DNA from: Pelagibius sp.
Lineage (GTDB): Bacteria; Pseudomonadota; Alphaproteobacteria; Kiloniellales; Kiloniellaceae
NCBI RefSeq assembly: GCF_028289705.1
Contig: NZ_JANQOI010000087.1
Location: forward strand, 1-64,000
Reading direction: 5' to 3'
DNA length: 64,000 bases
Positions 1-9,221 of this stretch are shown in pieces. The notes beneath the pieces were generated by a model that saw nothing but the letters and a program-made list of their open reading frames with translations, was not told the DNA's origin and did no database searches. The translations under genes were made by a program, and so were the position numbers. Every line of letters begins with the position of its first letter. Position 1 is the first letter of the stretch.

Positions 1-981
1 CGGGCGGACCCCGGAGTAGGCGGTGATGACATCGCCCGCCGAGAGTTCCGTCCGGAAGTAGCGGTTCAGGATGGCGAGCAGATAGTCGACCTCGCCGCCG
101 TCGATGGCCACATCCTCCGGGCGCTCGCCATAGGGCACGTCGGTGGTTCCCACCAGGGCCAGGTCGTCGAAGTAGGGATTGACGAAGATCAGGCGCTTGT
201 CGTGAGCCTGGAGCACGTAGCCATGGTCGCCGCTCCACCAGCGCTTCAGGATGATGTGGCTGCCTTTGACGAGCCGCACGTGCCGCCGGGCATTGACGCC
301 GGCGACGGTGCCCAGCACCTGTTCCACCCAGGGCCCGGCGGCATTGACGATGGCGCGGGCGCTCACTTCCCGCAGGGCTCCGCTTTCCATGTCCCGCAGG
401 CTGACAAGCCAGGCTCCTTGGTCATCTCGGCGCGCCGAAACGCATGCGGTGCGAGTCAGCACCTCGGCACCGTGCCGTGCTGCGTCGACGGCATTGAGCA
501 CCACCAGCCGGGCATCGTCGACCCAGACGTCCCAGTAGGCGAAAGCCCTGGAGAAATCGTCGCGCAGCACCGTACCTTCCGGTGACCGGCGCAGGTCGAC
601 GGCGCTGGTCGCCGGGATGCGCTTGCGCCCGCCGAGGTGGTCGTAGAGGAACAGGCCGAGACGGATCAGCCAGCGCGGGCGCTGCTCCGGGCTGTGGGGC
701 AGGACCAGGCGCATGGGCCAGGTGAGCTGCGGGGCGATTTGGAGCAGCACCTCGCGCTCGATCAGGGCCTCGCGCACCAGGCGGAACTCGTAGTACTCCA
801 GGTAACGCAGTCCGCCGTGAATGTACTTGCCGGAGCGCGAGGAGGTGCCTTCGGCGAGATCGCCCTTCTCGCAGAGCAGGACGCTGAGGCCGCGGCCCGC
901 GGCGTCCCGCGCCAGGCCGGCCCCATTGACGCCGCCGCCGACAACGAGAAGATCCACGGGGTCATTGGCGGCGGTCTTCAT
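1..981 (-). CDS. glpD: GlpD-family FAD-dependent polyol-phosphate dehydrogenase (partial, C-terminus outside window)
   Basis: The reverse strand reads an open frame from ATG at 981 to the window edge, giving 327 residues without a stop. The N-terminus carries an FAD dinucleotide-binding loop (GGGVNGAG, residues 15-22), followed by the SSRSGKYIHGGLRYLE stretch typical of aerobic glycerol-3-phosphate dehydrogenases. The family oxidises a sugar-alcohol phosphate to a keto-phosphate and passes electrons to quinone at the inner membrane. It is the last visible gene of the polyol operon, 7 bp after the 2-hydroxyacid dehydrogenase stop. Because the neighbouring kinase resembles erythritol kinase, the substrate may be a tetritol or other polyol phosphate (EryB-like) rather than glycerol-3-phosphate. 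The family call is firm; the substrate is inference. Confidence 0.9.
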   Translation of the reverse strand, partial: MKTAANDPVDLLVVGGGVNGAGLARDAAGRGLSVLLCEKGDLAEGTSSRSGKYIHGGLRYLEYYEFRLVREALIEREVLLQIAPQLTWPMRLVLPHSPEQRPRWLIRLGLFLYDHLGGRKRIPATSAVDLRRSPEGTVLRDDFSRAFAYWDVWVDDARLVVLNAVDAARHGAEVLTRTACVSARRDDQGAWLVSLRDMESGALREVSARAIVNAAGPWVEQVLGTVAGVNARRHVRLVKGSHIILKRWWSGDHGYVLQAHDKRLIFVNPYFDDLALVGTTDVPYGERPEDVAIDGGEVDYLLAILNRYFRTELSAGDVITAYSGVRP

Positions 982-988
982 CGGCGCT

Positions 989-2029
989 TCAGCAGGGATT
1001 GAGGGGCGGTTCGCCCGCGATCCAGCGCCGCACCTCCTCGGCCGCCTTGGCGGCGGCGATGCGCACGGTCTTGAGGGAGGCGCCGGCGATGTGGGGCGTC
1101 AGGGTGACGTTGGGCAGGCTGAGCAGCGGCCAGTCGGCGGGTACCGGCTCGATGGCGAAGGTCTCCAACATCGCCCCGCCGAGATGGCCCGAAGAGAGCG
1201 CCTCGTAGAGCGCGTCGTAGTCCATCAGCGGGCCGCGCGCGGTGTTGACGATCACCGATCCCGGCCGCATGGCGGCGAAGGCGGCGGCGTCCATCATCCC
1301 CCGCGTCTCCTCGGTCACCCGCGGGTGCAGCGTCACCACGTCGGACTCGGCGAGAAGCTGGTTCAGTTCGACCATCGTCACGCCGGCGGCCGCGTCGTCG
1401 GGCAGCAACTGCACGTAGGGATCTGTGACCAGGATGCTGCAGCCGAAGGCGCGCAGCAGCCGCACCACCCGGGTGCCGATGTTGCCGTAGCCGATGACGC
1501 CGACGGTCATCTCCGAAAGCTCATCGCCGGTCACGTCGGCGCGGTAGAGGTCGCCGCGGAACTCGCCGCGGCGCAAGGCATCGTGACCCTTGGTGATGTT
1601 GCGGGTTTCGGCCAGGATGGCGCCGATGGTGAACTCCGCCACCGCCGAGGCGTTGCGGCCCGGCGTGTTGACCACGGTGACGCCGTGCCTGGCCGCCGCG
1701 CCCATGTCGATGTTCACGGGCCCGCCGCGGGAGACGGCGACCAGTCTGAGGTCTGGCATGGCCGCGAACATGGCGGCGGAGAGGGGGGCGAGGTGGGTGA
1801 CCAGCACCGGCGCCGGGCCGATGTGCGCGATCACCTCGTCCGGATCGCCCATGTATTCCTTGAGACCGTCCATGCCCGCTTTGGCGTAGCCGTGCTCCAT
1901 GGGCTCGTCCGGCCAGGGCAGGTCGAGGCCGTGGCAGCGAACCTTCGCGCCACAGGCTTCCTGGAGTGCCTCTTCGAACAGGGCCGAGAGCATGAAGCGG
2001 TCGCCGATGATCGCGATCTCCGTGGTCAT
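989..2029 (-). CDS. NAD-dependent 2-hydroxyacid dehydrogenase
   Basis: The 346-residue protein has the D-isomer 2-hydroxyacid dehydrogenase layout: a split catalytic domain around a Rossmann domain with GYGNIG at 180-185 and the expected triad Arg265 (in NTARGPLMD), Glu294 and His313 (TPHIAG). It would interconvert a 2-hydroxyacid and a 2-oxoacid with NAD(P). The start ATG overlaps the kinase stop by 4 bp (ATGA), so translation is coupled. An enzyme of this type between a sugar-alcohol kinase and a GlpD-family oxidase is unusual, because the classical glycerol and erythritol routes have no 2-hydroxyacid step. The substrate is unknown; phosphorylated hydroxyacids (SerA-like) are possible. Confidence 0.88.
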   Translation of the reverse strand: MTTEIAIIGDRFMLSALFEEALQEACGAKVRCHGLDLPWPDEPMEHGYAKAGMDGLKEYMGDPDEVIAHIGPAPVLVTHLAPLSAAMFAAMPDLRLVAVSRGGPVNIDMGAAARHGVTVVNTPGRNASAVAEFTIGAILAETRNITKGHDALRRGEFRGDLYRADVTGDELSEMTVGVIGYGNIGTRVVRLLRAFGCSILVTDPYVQLLPDDAAAGVTMVELNQLLAESDVVTLHPRVTEETRGMMDAAAFAAMRPGSVIVNTARGPLMDYDALYEALSSGHLGGAMLETFAIEPVPADWPLLSLPNVTLTPHIAGASLKTVRIAAAKAAEEVRRWIAGEPPLNPC

Positions 2030-3585
2030 GACAGGGCTCTCCGCGCGTCGACCATCCCGGCCCAGGCCGGGACCATCGCCTGGCGCGTCGCCAAATAGAC
2101 CTCGTAGAGCGCGTCATAGATCCCGGTGAGCTGTGGGTCCGGCGGTTCCTCCGGCTGCAGCAGCGGTGTCACCCAGGCCTCGGTGCAGGCGTCGATGTCG
2201 GGGTAGAGGCCCTGTTGCACGGCGGCGATCATCACCGCCCCGGCGGCGCCGGCCTCCTCCTGAGCGACGGTGCGCACCGGGCGGCCTAGGGCCGCCGCCA
2301 GGATCCTGCGCAGGCCGGCGGAACGGGCGGCGCCGCCCGAAAGACGGATCTCGCCGGGCATCGGCCCCATGGCCGCATAGCAGTCCCGCGCCGCCAGGGC
2401 GAGCCCCTCGTAGACCGCGCGGATCAGCCCGAACCAGCCGGTGCTCTGCTGCAGTCCGGTGAAGCTCGCCCTTGCGTTGGGCTCCACGAAGGGCCCCCGC
2501 TCGCCGGCGGCGGAGATGTAGGGATGATAGAGCGCGGCGCCGGGCTGGGCGTCCATGACCCGCTCGTCCAGCCCGCCCAGCAGCTCCTCCAGGCTGCGCT
2601 CGACGCCCTCGGCGGCCAGGATCTCCCGGGCGAGACCGAGCACCCAGTCGATGTTCAGGGTCGCGGCCATGTTGGTCTGCATCTGGGCATAGGCGCGGCC
2701 CGGAAAGCCCATGGTGTAGCCGCAGCGCTGATCGTTCAGCACCACGGCATCGGCATCCGGGGCGAAGCGCATGTGCATGCCGGTGCTGCCCAGCAGGGTC
2801 AGGCCGGGCTGGACCCGCGCGTCGTGCAGCCCCGCGGCCATGGCACAGCACATGACATCGACATAGGCGAGGGTGACCGGCAGGCCCTGGGGCAGGCCCG
2901 TCGCCGCCGCGGCCTCGTCGGTCAGCGCGTCCGCGTGCACCGCGCCGTCGACGATGGGCGGCAGCAGCCGGCGCAGATCGCTGAGACCCAGCGCCTGCAG
3001 CACCTCTTCGGAATACTGTCTGGTTCGGAAATCGCCGAAGGTGAAAACGCTCTCGGTGGGATCGGCGACACGCCGGCCGGTGAGCTTGAAGTAGAGCCAG
3101 TCCTTGCAGTGCAGGGCCGTTTCGGCGCGCTCCAGAAGTTCCGGCTGGTGGCGCCTGATCCAGGTCAGATGGGTGCGCATCTGGCAGACGTTCACCCCGG
3201 CACCGGTGGTGCGGTAGATCAACTCCATGCCGTCGGAGTCCGCGATCTCCCGCGCTTCCACGACCGCACGGCCGTCCAGCCACAGCCAGCCGTCATGCAC
3301 CGGCTCCCCGGCGCCGTCGATCAGCCAGCAGCCGTCGCCCTGGCCGGTGACGGAGAGGGCCAGGGCACGGCCGGAGAGGTTCTCGACCTTCTCTCCCAGA
3401 TCGCGCAGCACGGCGACGGTGTCGTCCCAGGTGCGGCGCATGTCCTGTTCGACGCCGCCGTTGGGCAGCGTGACGTAGTGGTTGCGGCGGCTGACCATGG
3501 CGATCTCGTGGCCGGTGAGATCGAAGGCGACCGCCTTGATGACCGAAGTCCCTGCATCGATGCCGATCAGAAGATCGCCGGTCAC
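2026..3585 (-). CDS. FGGY-family carbohydrate kinase (erythritol kinase-like)
   Basis: I chose the GTG start at 3585, which forms a 4-bp GTGA overlap with the preceding ATPase stop and puts the phosphate-binding motif GIDAGTSVIKAVAFDL at the very N-terminus; the frame extends further upstream but that part is a shadow of the ATPase gene. The protein is 519 residues, the usual FGGY length. The VTGQGDG motif near the N-terminus and SGGAARS in the C-terminal ATPase half are family features. From memory, the sequence resembles Brucella EryA more than GlpK or XylB. It should phosphorylate a sugar alcohol delivered by the adjacent importer in the cytoplasm, giving the substrate of the GlpD-family enzyme. 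The exact substrate (erythritol, threitol or a pentitol) is not proven. Confidence 0.88.
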   Translation of the reverse strand: MTGDLLIGIDAGTSVIKAVAFDLTGHEIAMVSRRNHYVTLPNGGVEQDMRRTWDDTVAVLRDLGEKVENLSGRALALSVTGQGDGCWLIDGAGEPVHDGWLWLDGRAVVEAREIADSDGMELIYRTTGAGVNVCQMRTHLTWIRRHQPELLERAETALHCKDWLYFKLTGRRVADPTESVFTFGDFRTRQYSEEVLQALGLSDLRRLLPPIVDGAVHADALTDEAAAATGLPQGLPVTLAYVDVMCCAMAAGLHDARVQPGLTLLGSTGMHMRFAPDADAVVLNDQRCGYTMGFPGRAYAQMQTNMAATLNIDWVLGLAREILAAEGVERSLEELLGGLDERVMDAQPGAALYHPYISAAGERGPFVEPNARASFTGLQQSTGWFGLIRAVYEGLALAARDCYAAMGPMPGEIRLSGGAARSAGLRRILAAALGRPVRTVAQEEAGAAGAVMIAAVQQGLYPDIDACTEAWVTPLLQPEEPPDPQLTGIYDALYEVYLATRQAMVPAWAGMVDARRALS

Positions 3586-4709
3586 GCCAGGGCTCCGCCG
3601 TGGCTGATGGCCGCGCCGGTCTCGGTGTCGAAGACGTGAAGGTTCGCCGAGTCCAGCACCACCCCGATGACGTCGCCCTTCGCGTAGCGTGTACGCTCGT
3701 GCTCGACCGACACGATCGAGCCGCCGGCGAAGCGCGCGGCGATGTGGGTCTGGTCGCCAAGCCACTGGTTGGCCGTCACCTCAGCCTGCGCACCCTCGGA
3801 CGATATGCGCACGGCGTGGGGCCGTACGCCGATCGTGACCTGGGGTTTCTTGGCCAGCGCGGCCCGCAGCGCCAGGGAGAACTCGTTCTCGGCATAATCC
3901 AGGGCGACGCCGCCGCCGAGGCCGAAGTTGATCCGTCCGTTGTCGCTGCGCACCTCGGCCTCGAAGACGTTCATCGGCGGCTCACCGATGAAGGCGCCGG
4001 TGAAGAGGTTGGCGGGGCGGTCCTTCAGGTTGGCCGGCGTGTCGAACTGCTGCATCACACCGCCTTCCATCACCGCGATGCGGTCGGCCAGGGCGTTGGC
4101 CTCGGTCTGGTCGTGGGTGACGAGAATCGCCGTCAGGCCACGCTCCTTGATGAAATGCTTGATCCGCCCGCGCAGCAGGGCACGGAGCTGCGGTTCGAGC
4201 TGACCCATGGGCTCGTCCAGCAGATGCAGGTCGGCATCGCGGATCAGCGCCCGCCCCAGGCTCGCGCGCTGCTGCTGGCCGCCGGAGATCGAGCTGGGAT
4301 AGCGCTCCAGCACGTCCTCGATTTCGAGGAGCTGGGCGATCTCGCCCACCCGCCGCTCGACCTCGCGCTTGTCGAGGGACAGCGACTTGAGGGCGAAGGC
4401 GATGTTGTCGCGCACCGTCAGCGGCGGATAGAGGGAGTAGCCCTCGAAGGCCATGGCGACGTTGCGCTTGGCCGGCGCCAGGCGGTGGATCTCCCGCCCG
4501 TTGACGCCGATGGCGCCTTTGGAGACCTCCTCGAAGCCGGCGATCATCCTCAGCGTCGAGGTCTTGCCGCAGCCGGAGGAGCCGAGGAGCGCGACGATCT
4601 CGCCCTTACTCACCGCCATGTCGAAGGCGCGCACGGCGTGCACCTCGTTGGCGCCGCCGGGGTTGTAGAACTTGTCGACGGAGCGCAGTTCCAGCAGTGC
4701 CTCGCTCAT
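3582..4709 (-). CDS. Polyol/sugar ABC transporter ATPase, second of a pair
   Basis: This 375-residue MalK-type ATPase has Walker A GSSGCGKT at 43-50, signature ISGGQ at 141-145, Walker B ending LLDEP with catalytic Glu166, and switch His199 in VTHDQ. The Q-loop position reads FEGYSLYPPL, so Glu89 replaces the usual Gln, and the D-loop reads MGQLEPQLR instead of the usual LSNLD form. A C-terminal regulatory TOBE-like region follows. It overlaps the partner ATPase start (4706-4709) and the kinase start. It most likely forms a heterodimer with the 4706-5815 product on the cytoplasmic face of the permease pair. The layout resembles the glycerol ABC importer of rhizobia (GlpS/GlpT), as far as I recall. 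Confidence 0.9.
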   Translation of the reverse strand: MSEALLELRSVDKFYNPGGANEVHAVRAFDMAVSKGEIVALLGSSGCGKTSTLRMIAGFEEVSKGAIGVNGREIHRLAPAKRNVAMAFEGYSLYPPLTVRDNIAFALKSLSLDKREVERRVGEIAQLLEIEDVLERYPSSISGGQQQRASLGRALIRDADLHLLDEPMGQLEPQLRALLRGRIKHFIKERGLTAILVTHDQTEANALADRIAVMEGGVMQQFDTPANLKDRPANLFTGAFIGEPPMNVFEAEVRSDNGRINFGLGGGVALDYAENEFSLALRAALAKKPQVTIGVRPHAVRISSEGAQAEVTANQWLGDQTHIAARFAGGSIVSVEHERTRYAKGDVIGVVLDSANLHVFDTETGAAISHGGALA

Positions 4710-5815
4710 GCCGCCGCCTCGCTGGTGCCGCCGCCCTGGTCCGGCACGATCCGCGACTGGGTGGCGCGGTCGAACAGCAGGGCTTCGGACGACTCGACCT
4801 CGATGCTGGTCTTGCCCTCGCTGGGCGCCTCGGTGCCCGCCGGCCGCGATATCAGGATCTCGCGGCCCCGTTCGGTCACCACCAGGGTCACCGTCTTTTC
4901 GTTGAAGGGGGTCTCCGCCTCGATGGTGACCGGGATGCCGTCCTGGCTTTCAGCGAAGCGCAGGGACTCAGGCCGCAGGCCGAGCACGCAGTCCTTGCCG
5001 ACGGCCGCCTCCAGGCCGCCATCCAAGGGCACCCTCTGGCCGGAAAGTCGGACGAAAACCCCGCCGCCGTCCTTCTCCGGCACGACATCGAGCAGGTTGA
5101 TGGTGGGGTCGCCGAAGAGGCGCGCGATCTCGATGGAGGCGGGCCGGCGGTAGATGTCCTCCGGCGTGCCCGCCTGGGTGATCTGCCCTGCCGAGAGCAC
5201 GGCGATCCGGTCTCCCAGGGCCATGGCCTCCTTGTAGTCCTGGGTGACGTAGATGACGGTGGCGCCCTGGTCCGCCAGCAGGCGGGGCAGTTCCAGGCGC
5301 ATCTCGAAGCGCAGCTTGGCATCGACGTTGCGCAGCGGATCGTCGAGCAGCAACAGGCTGGGGGCCGCTGCCAGAGCGCGGGCGAGGGCGGTGCGCTGCT
5401 TCTGGCCGTTGGAGAGGGCGCGGGGCGCATGGCTCAGCACGTGGTCGATCTTCAGCAGCTTGGCGACGCGCTCCACGTCCTCGCGGATCCGGTCGCGGGG
5501 CAGCTTTCGGGCGGCCAGCGGACTGGCGATGTTGTCGAAGGCCGTCATATGCGGGAAGAGGGCGAAGTTCTGGAAGGCCATGCCGATGCCGCGGTGCTCC
5601 GGCGGCACCTCCCGCATTTCATGACCGCCGATCAGGATGTGCCCGTCCTCCGGCTCTTCCGCCCCGGCGATGCAGCGCAGCAGAACGGTCTTGCCCGACC
5701 CGGAAGGGCCGAAGAGCACCAGGGTCCGGCCTTCCTCGACGGTGAAGCCGACGTCGTCCAGAACGGTTTCGCTCTTGAACCGCTTGGTCAGGTTTTCGAT
5801 GCGCAGCTCCGGCAT
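4706..5815 (-). CDS. Polyol/sugar ABC transporter ATPase with degenerate catalytic site
   Basis: This 369-residue MalK-type ATPase has Walker A GPSGSGKT at 36-43 and a normal Q-loop (Gln82 in MAFQNFALFPHM), but the signature is LSNGQ (134-138). The Walker B end reads LLLLDDP, so Asp159 stands at the catalytic Glu position, and the switch position in VTQDYKEA is Gln193 instead of His. These substitutions predict a site that binds ATP but hydrolyses it poorly. The next gene encodes an ATPase with intact Glu and His, so the pair would have one active and one degenerate composite site. The stop overlaps the next start by 4 bp; the start lies 4 bp after the permease stop. Confidence 0.9.
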   Translation of the reverse strand: MPELRIENLTKRFKSETVLDDVGFTVEEGRTLVLFGPSGSGKTVLLRCIAGAEEPEDGHILIGGHEMREVPPEHRGIGMAFQNFALFPHMTAFDNIASPLAARKLPRDRIREDVERVAKLLKIDHVLSHAPRALSNGQKQRTALARALAAAPSLLLLDDPLRNVDAKLRFEMRLELPRLLADQGATVIYVTQDYKEAMALGDRIAVLSAGQITQAGTPEDIYRRPASIEIARLFGDPTINLLDVVPEKDGGGVFVRLSGQRVPLDGGLEAAVGKDCVLGLRPESLRFAESQDGIPVTIEAETPFNEKTVTLVVTERGREILISRPAGTEAPSEGKTSIEVESSEALLFDRATQSRIVPDQGGGTSEAAA

Positions 5816-5819
5816 GGCC

Positions 5820-6677
5820 TCACCCCTTCACCGCGCCGAGCGACAGACCCTCGACGAGGTAGCGCTGGGCATAGAGGGCGAGCGCCAGGGTCGGCGCGAT
5901 GGAGAGCACGACCGCCGCGGCGATCTGGCCGTACTGGATGCCCGAGGCGGTGACGAAGGCCAGGGCGCCGACGGTCACCGGCTGCTTGTCCGCCGAAGCC
6001 AGCACCAGGGCGAAGATGAAGTTGTTCCAGGCAAAGATGAAGGCGAGCAGGCCCGCCGCGGCGATGCCGGGCCCGGCCAGCGGCAGGGCGATGCGCCGGA
6101 AGGTGGAGAGCCAGGAGTGTCCGGCGATGCGGTAGGCGTTCTCCAGATCAGGGCTGATGTCCTCGAAGTAGCCGCGGACGATCCAGAGGATCAGCGGCAG
6201 ACAGATCAACTGATAGACCCAGATCAGCCCGAAGTAGGTGTTGGCCAGGCCGATGTCCTGGAAGTAGATGGTCAGCGGCAGCAGCACCAGCAGCGGCGGC
6301 GCGAAGCGGAACGACAGCAGCGTGAAGGCGATGTCCTCCGAACCGCGGAACTTGTGGCGGGCGAAGGCATAGGCGGCGGGCACCCCCAGCAGCAGGGCGA
6401 CGGCCACCGAGCAGACCGACAGCAGGATCGAGTTCCAGAGGTTGCGCATGAAGGCGATATCCATGGACGCGACATGGGAGTCCAGCTTGCCGGTGATGAT
6501 GGCGACGTAGTTCTTCAGGGTCGGCTCGAAGACCATGGAGGGCGGGCTGCGCAGGATGGTCTCGTTGGTCTGCAGGCTCATGAGCACGATCCAGAAGATC
6601 GGGAACATGAAGAACAGCACCACTAGGGTCAGGGCGATCCCCCGCAGCCACTTCTCGGTGAGCGACATGTGGTCCAT
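5820..6677 (-). CDS. Carbohydrate ABC transporter permease, MalG type
   Basis: The 285-residue inner-membrane permease has about six hydrophobic segments and the cytoplasmic EAA-like loop (ENAYRIAGHSWLSTFRRIALP) that contacts the ATPase. The start at 6677 is preferred over the in-frame ATG nine bases later because GGAGG lies 8 bases upstream of it. It follows the MalF-type permease by 3 bp. With that partner it forms the channel of the polyol importer fed by the 7728-9170 binding protein. Confidence 0.92.
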   Translation of the reverse strand: MDHMSLTEKWLRGIALTLVVLFFMFPIFWIVLMSLQTNETILRSPPSMVFEPTLKNYVAIITGKLDSHVASMDIAFMRNLWNSILLSVCSVAVALLLGVPAAYAFARHKFRGSEDIAFTLLSFRFAPPLLVLLPLTIYFQDIGLANTYFGLIWVYQLICLPLILWIVRGYFEDISPDLENAYRIAGHSWLSTFRRIALPLAGPGIAAAGLLAFIFAWNNFIFALVLASADKQPVTVGALAFVTASGIQYGQIAAAVVLSIAPTLALALYAQRYLVEGLSLGAVKG

Positions 6678-6680
6678 GGC

Positions 6681-7604
6681 TCAGGCCTCCCCCCGGGCGC
6701 GCTCGCGCAGCCGCAGCCAGGACTTGATGAAGAAGTAGGACAGGAAATAGGTGACCACCCAGAGGATCATCAGGAGCGCCGCCGAGCGCCCGACGTTGGT
6801 CGACTGGAAGAAGTTCAGATAGGCCTCCACCTGGAAGACCATCAGCGTGTCGCCCGGCCCGCCCTGGGTGAGGGCGTAGATGATGTCGAACTGCTGGATC
6901 GAGTCCAGCAGGCGGAACAGACAGGCGGTGAGGATATAGGGCGAGAGCATCGGCAGGGTGATGCGCCAGAACTGCTGGAAGCGCGGCACGCCGTCCAGCG
7001 CCGCCGCCTCGAAGGGCTGGGTCGGCAGGGAGCGCAGCCCGGCCAGCAGCAGGATCATCATGAAGGGCGTGTAGACCCAGATATCGACCAGCACCACCGT
7101 CAGCAACGCCGTGTCGGGCGAGGAGCCCCAGCGGAAATCCGGAAGGCCGACCAGGGACGCGAAGTAGCTGAGGATACCGAAGTTCGGATTGGTCATCAGC
7201 TTCCACATCAGCGCTGCCAGGGCCGGCGCCGTCATCAGCGGCATCAACAGCATGATGGAGATGAAGTTATTGATGCGGCTGCGCCGTCTCAGCAGCAGCG
7301 CGATGCCGAGGCCGAGCAGAAGCTCCAGACCCACGGTCAGAAAGGCGTAGGTCAGGGAGATCTGCAGGGTGTTCCAGAAGTCCGGGTCGGAGAGGAAGTT
7401 GACGTAGTTCTCCCCCCAGTTCATGCCCCGGTTCCAGGGCTGGGAGAGGCGGAAGCGCTGCAGCGAGTAATAGACCGCCGTGAAGAAGGGCACGAGGATG
7501 GCGATGCAGACCAGAAGCGCCGGCAGACTCAGGAGATAGGGCAGGGCGCGGCGCGAGACCGCGAAGCGCCGGCGCGGGACGGAGATGTCGCTCAGCGTCG
7601 CCAT
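6681..7604 (-). CDS. Carbohydrate ABC transporter permease, MalF type
   Basis: The 307-residue protein has an N-terminal membrane segment after the arginine-rich start (residues about 24-46) and further helices. The EAA loop reads EAAALDGVPRFQQFWRITLP, and the following LTQGGPG motif is typical of MalF-type permeases. It is the first permease gene after the binding protein and is separated from it by 123 bp containing a strong hairpin. It pairs with the 5820-6677 product. There is no small DUF2160-type gene, which I recall from the rhizobial glycerol system, so this is a related but distinct transporter. Confidence 0.92.
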   Translation of the reverse strand: MATLSDISVPRRRFAVSRRALPYLLSLPALLVCIAILVPFFTAVYYSLQRFRLSQPWNRGMNWGENYVNFLSDPDFWNTLQISLTYAFLTVGLELLLGLGIALLLRRRSRINNFISIMLLMPLMTAPALAALMWKLMTNPNFGILSYFASLVGLPDFRWGSSPDTALLTVVLVDIWVYTPFMMILLLAGLRSLPTQPFEAAALDGVPRFQQFWRITLPMLSPYILTACLFRLLDSIQQFDIIYALTQGGPGDTLMVFQVEAYLNFFQSTNVGRSAALLMILWVVTYFLSYFFIKSWLRLRERARGEA

Positions 7605-7691
7605 GGGGAGGACCCTTCGAGTTCTTCAGTGACCTACCTTAACCGATCCCAACTCTGCGCGGCATCGGGTTTGACAGGTCGCAGAAGCGGA

Positions 7692-7720
7692 AGGCGGCCC
7701 GCCGCGGGAGCGGGCCGCCT
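7692..7720 (-). terminator. GC-rich hairpin between binding protein and permease genes
   Basis: AGGCGGCCCGC (7692-7702) and GCGGGCCGCCT (7710-7720) are a perfect 11-bp inverted repeat around a 7-base loop, 7 bp after the binding-protein stop codon. No T run follows on the minus strand, so an intercistronic mRNA-stabilising or attenuating hairpin is more likely than a full terminator. Such elements commonly raise binding protein over permease expression. Confidence 0.7.
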
Positions 7721-7727
7721 CGCAGGC

Positions 7728-9170
7728 TCAGCCGAGGCCGGCGTCCTTGAGCTGACGGTTGACGCTGTCGGCCAGTTGGTCGAGGCCTTCGTCCACCGGC
7801 AGTTCCTTCGCCACCATCTTCTGCAGGCTGGAGGCCCACTCCGTGGTGAGGTCGAAGAACAGCGGCTGGGCGGTGAACTTGATGCTCGCCCCCGGTGCCG
7901 AGAGGTCGTGCATGGCGACATAGCCCGGATAGCTCTTGTCCAGCCGTTCGCGGAAGCCCGCGTCGGCCCAGACCGATTCCCGCACCGGATTGACGAAATC
8001 CATCTGGGTGGCGCCGAAGAGGCCATGCTCCGGCCCGGAGGCCCACTGGATGAAGTACCAGGCCGCGTCCTTCTTGGTGGAGAAGTTGGACATGGAGAGC
8101 GACCAGATCCAGATGTTGGGCGTCGGCGCCGAGGCCGCGGGGTTGGCCGCGAAGGGGGCATAGGCCAGCTTGCCGGCCATGGCGTTACCGCCGCCGTTCA
8201 TGAAGTAGCCCAGGATGTCGGCGTCGAAGATCATCGCCGACTTGCCGGCGCCGAGATCGGTGCCGACCTGATACCAGGTGTGGGACGACCAGTCGGCCGC
8301 ACCGCTTTCCTGGATCATCCGTACCCAGTCGGCGTGGAAGGCCTTGGAGCCGGCGGTGTTCATGGCGGCGGAGAGTTTGCCGTCGGCGGCGACGTTCAGG
8401 TCCTTCTCGTTGAAGTTGGCATAGGCCGAGAGGAAGCCCGGGTGGATTGTCGCCCAGCTCCGCGAGCCGCGCACGCCGATGCCGTAGACGCCGTCGATCT
8501 CCTTGGTGGCCTTGGCCGCCACCTCGATCAGCTCGGACATGTTGGTCGGCACCGAGGCGCCGATCTGCTTCAGCATGCCCTCGTTGTAGGCGAGGTTGTT
8601 CTGCTCGTAGCCCCAGGGCACGCACCACTGCTTGGCGTCGGGGGAGCCGAGCTCGCCGCCGGGCCGACCGTTCCAGGCGCAGGACTTGCGCACGCCTTCC
8701 AGCATGTCTTCCCAGTTATAGGTGGGCGAGGTTTTGCCGCTGTCCTGGATCCACTCGTTAAGGTCGGGGATCCAGCCGGCGGGCCCGTAGGTCCAGGTCA
8801 TGTAGGCGCCGGTCATGAAGGCGTCGTACTCGCTGGAGCGCGAGGAGAGGGCGGCGGTCACCTTGTCGAAGTAGACGTCCTCGGGGAAGACGTCGTAGCT
8901 CACTTCCATCCCGGTGAGGGACTTGAAGTTCTCCAGGTTGGCGATCATCGCATCGGTGTAGGGATGCTTGTTGAGCAGCAGCTTGACGCCGGTGCCGGCG
9001 TGCTTCTTCCAATCGAAGTCGGCGGCCATCGCCTGGGTCGAGACCATGTTCACCAGCACCCCGGCCGTGCCGGCGGAGACGCCCAGAGCAGCGAGGCCGC
9101 GGATCAAACTGCGGCGGCTCATCTGCCCACGGCGGAACGCGTCAATGAGATCCTTTTCTTTCTCGTACAT
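7728..9170 (-). CDS. Extracellular solute-binding protein of polyol/sugar ABC importer (Tat signal)
   Basis: The 480-residue periplasmic binding protein of family 1 (MalE-like) has an N-terminal twin-arginine signal: SRRSLIRG at about residues 18-25, a hydrophobic stretch and cleavage near QAMAADFDW. Tat export suggests folding, or cofactor or ligand binding, before export. A GGAGG box lies 7 bases before the ATG at 9170. It captures the polyol for the two permeases downstream. At 480 residues it is longer than typical MalE proteins and closer in size to polyol-binding proteins. It follows the SorC regulator gene by 51 bp on the same strand, so regulator and transporter are probably cotranscribed. 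Confidence 0.92.
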   Translation of the reverse strand: MYEKEKDLIDAFRRGQMSRRSLIRGLAALGVSAGTAGVLVNMVSTQAMAADFDWKKHAGTGVKLLLNKHPYTDAMIANLENFKSLTGMEVSYDVFPEDVYFDKVTAALSSRSSEYDAFMTGAYMTWTYGPAGWIPDLNEWIQDSGKTSPTYNWEDMLEGVRKSCAWNGRPGGELGSPDAKQWCVPWGYEQNNLAYNEGMLKQIGASVPTNMSELIEVAAKATKEIDGVYGIGVRGSRSWATIHPGFLSAYANFNEKDLNVAADGKLSAAMNTAGSKAFHADWVRMIQESGAADWSSHTWYQVGTDLGAGKSAMIFDADILGYFMNGGGNAMAGKLAYAPFAANPAASAPTPNIWIWSLSMSNFSTKKDAAWYFIQWASGPEHGLFGATQMDFVNPVRESVWADAGFRERLDKSYPGYVAMHDLSAPGASIKFTAQPLFFDLTTEWASSLQKMVAKELPVDEGLDQLADSVNRQLKDAGLG

Positions 9171-9221
9171 TGTGTTCCTCCCGTTTGCTCATCTTATCTC
9201 GACTGTGGCCGACGGCCCGGC

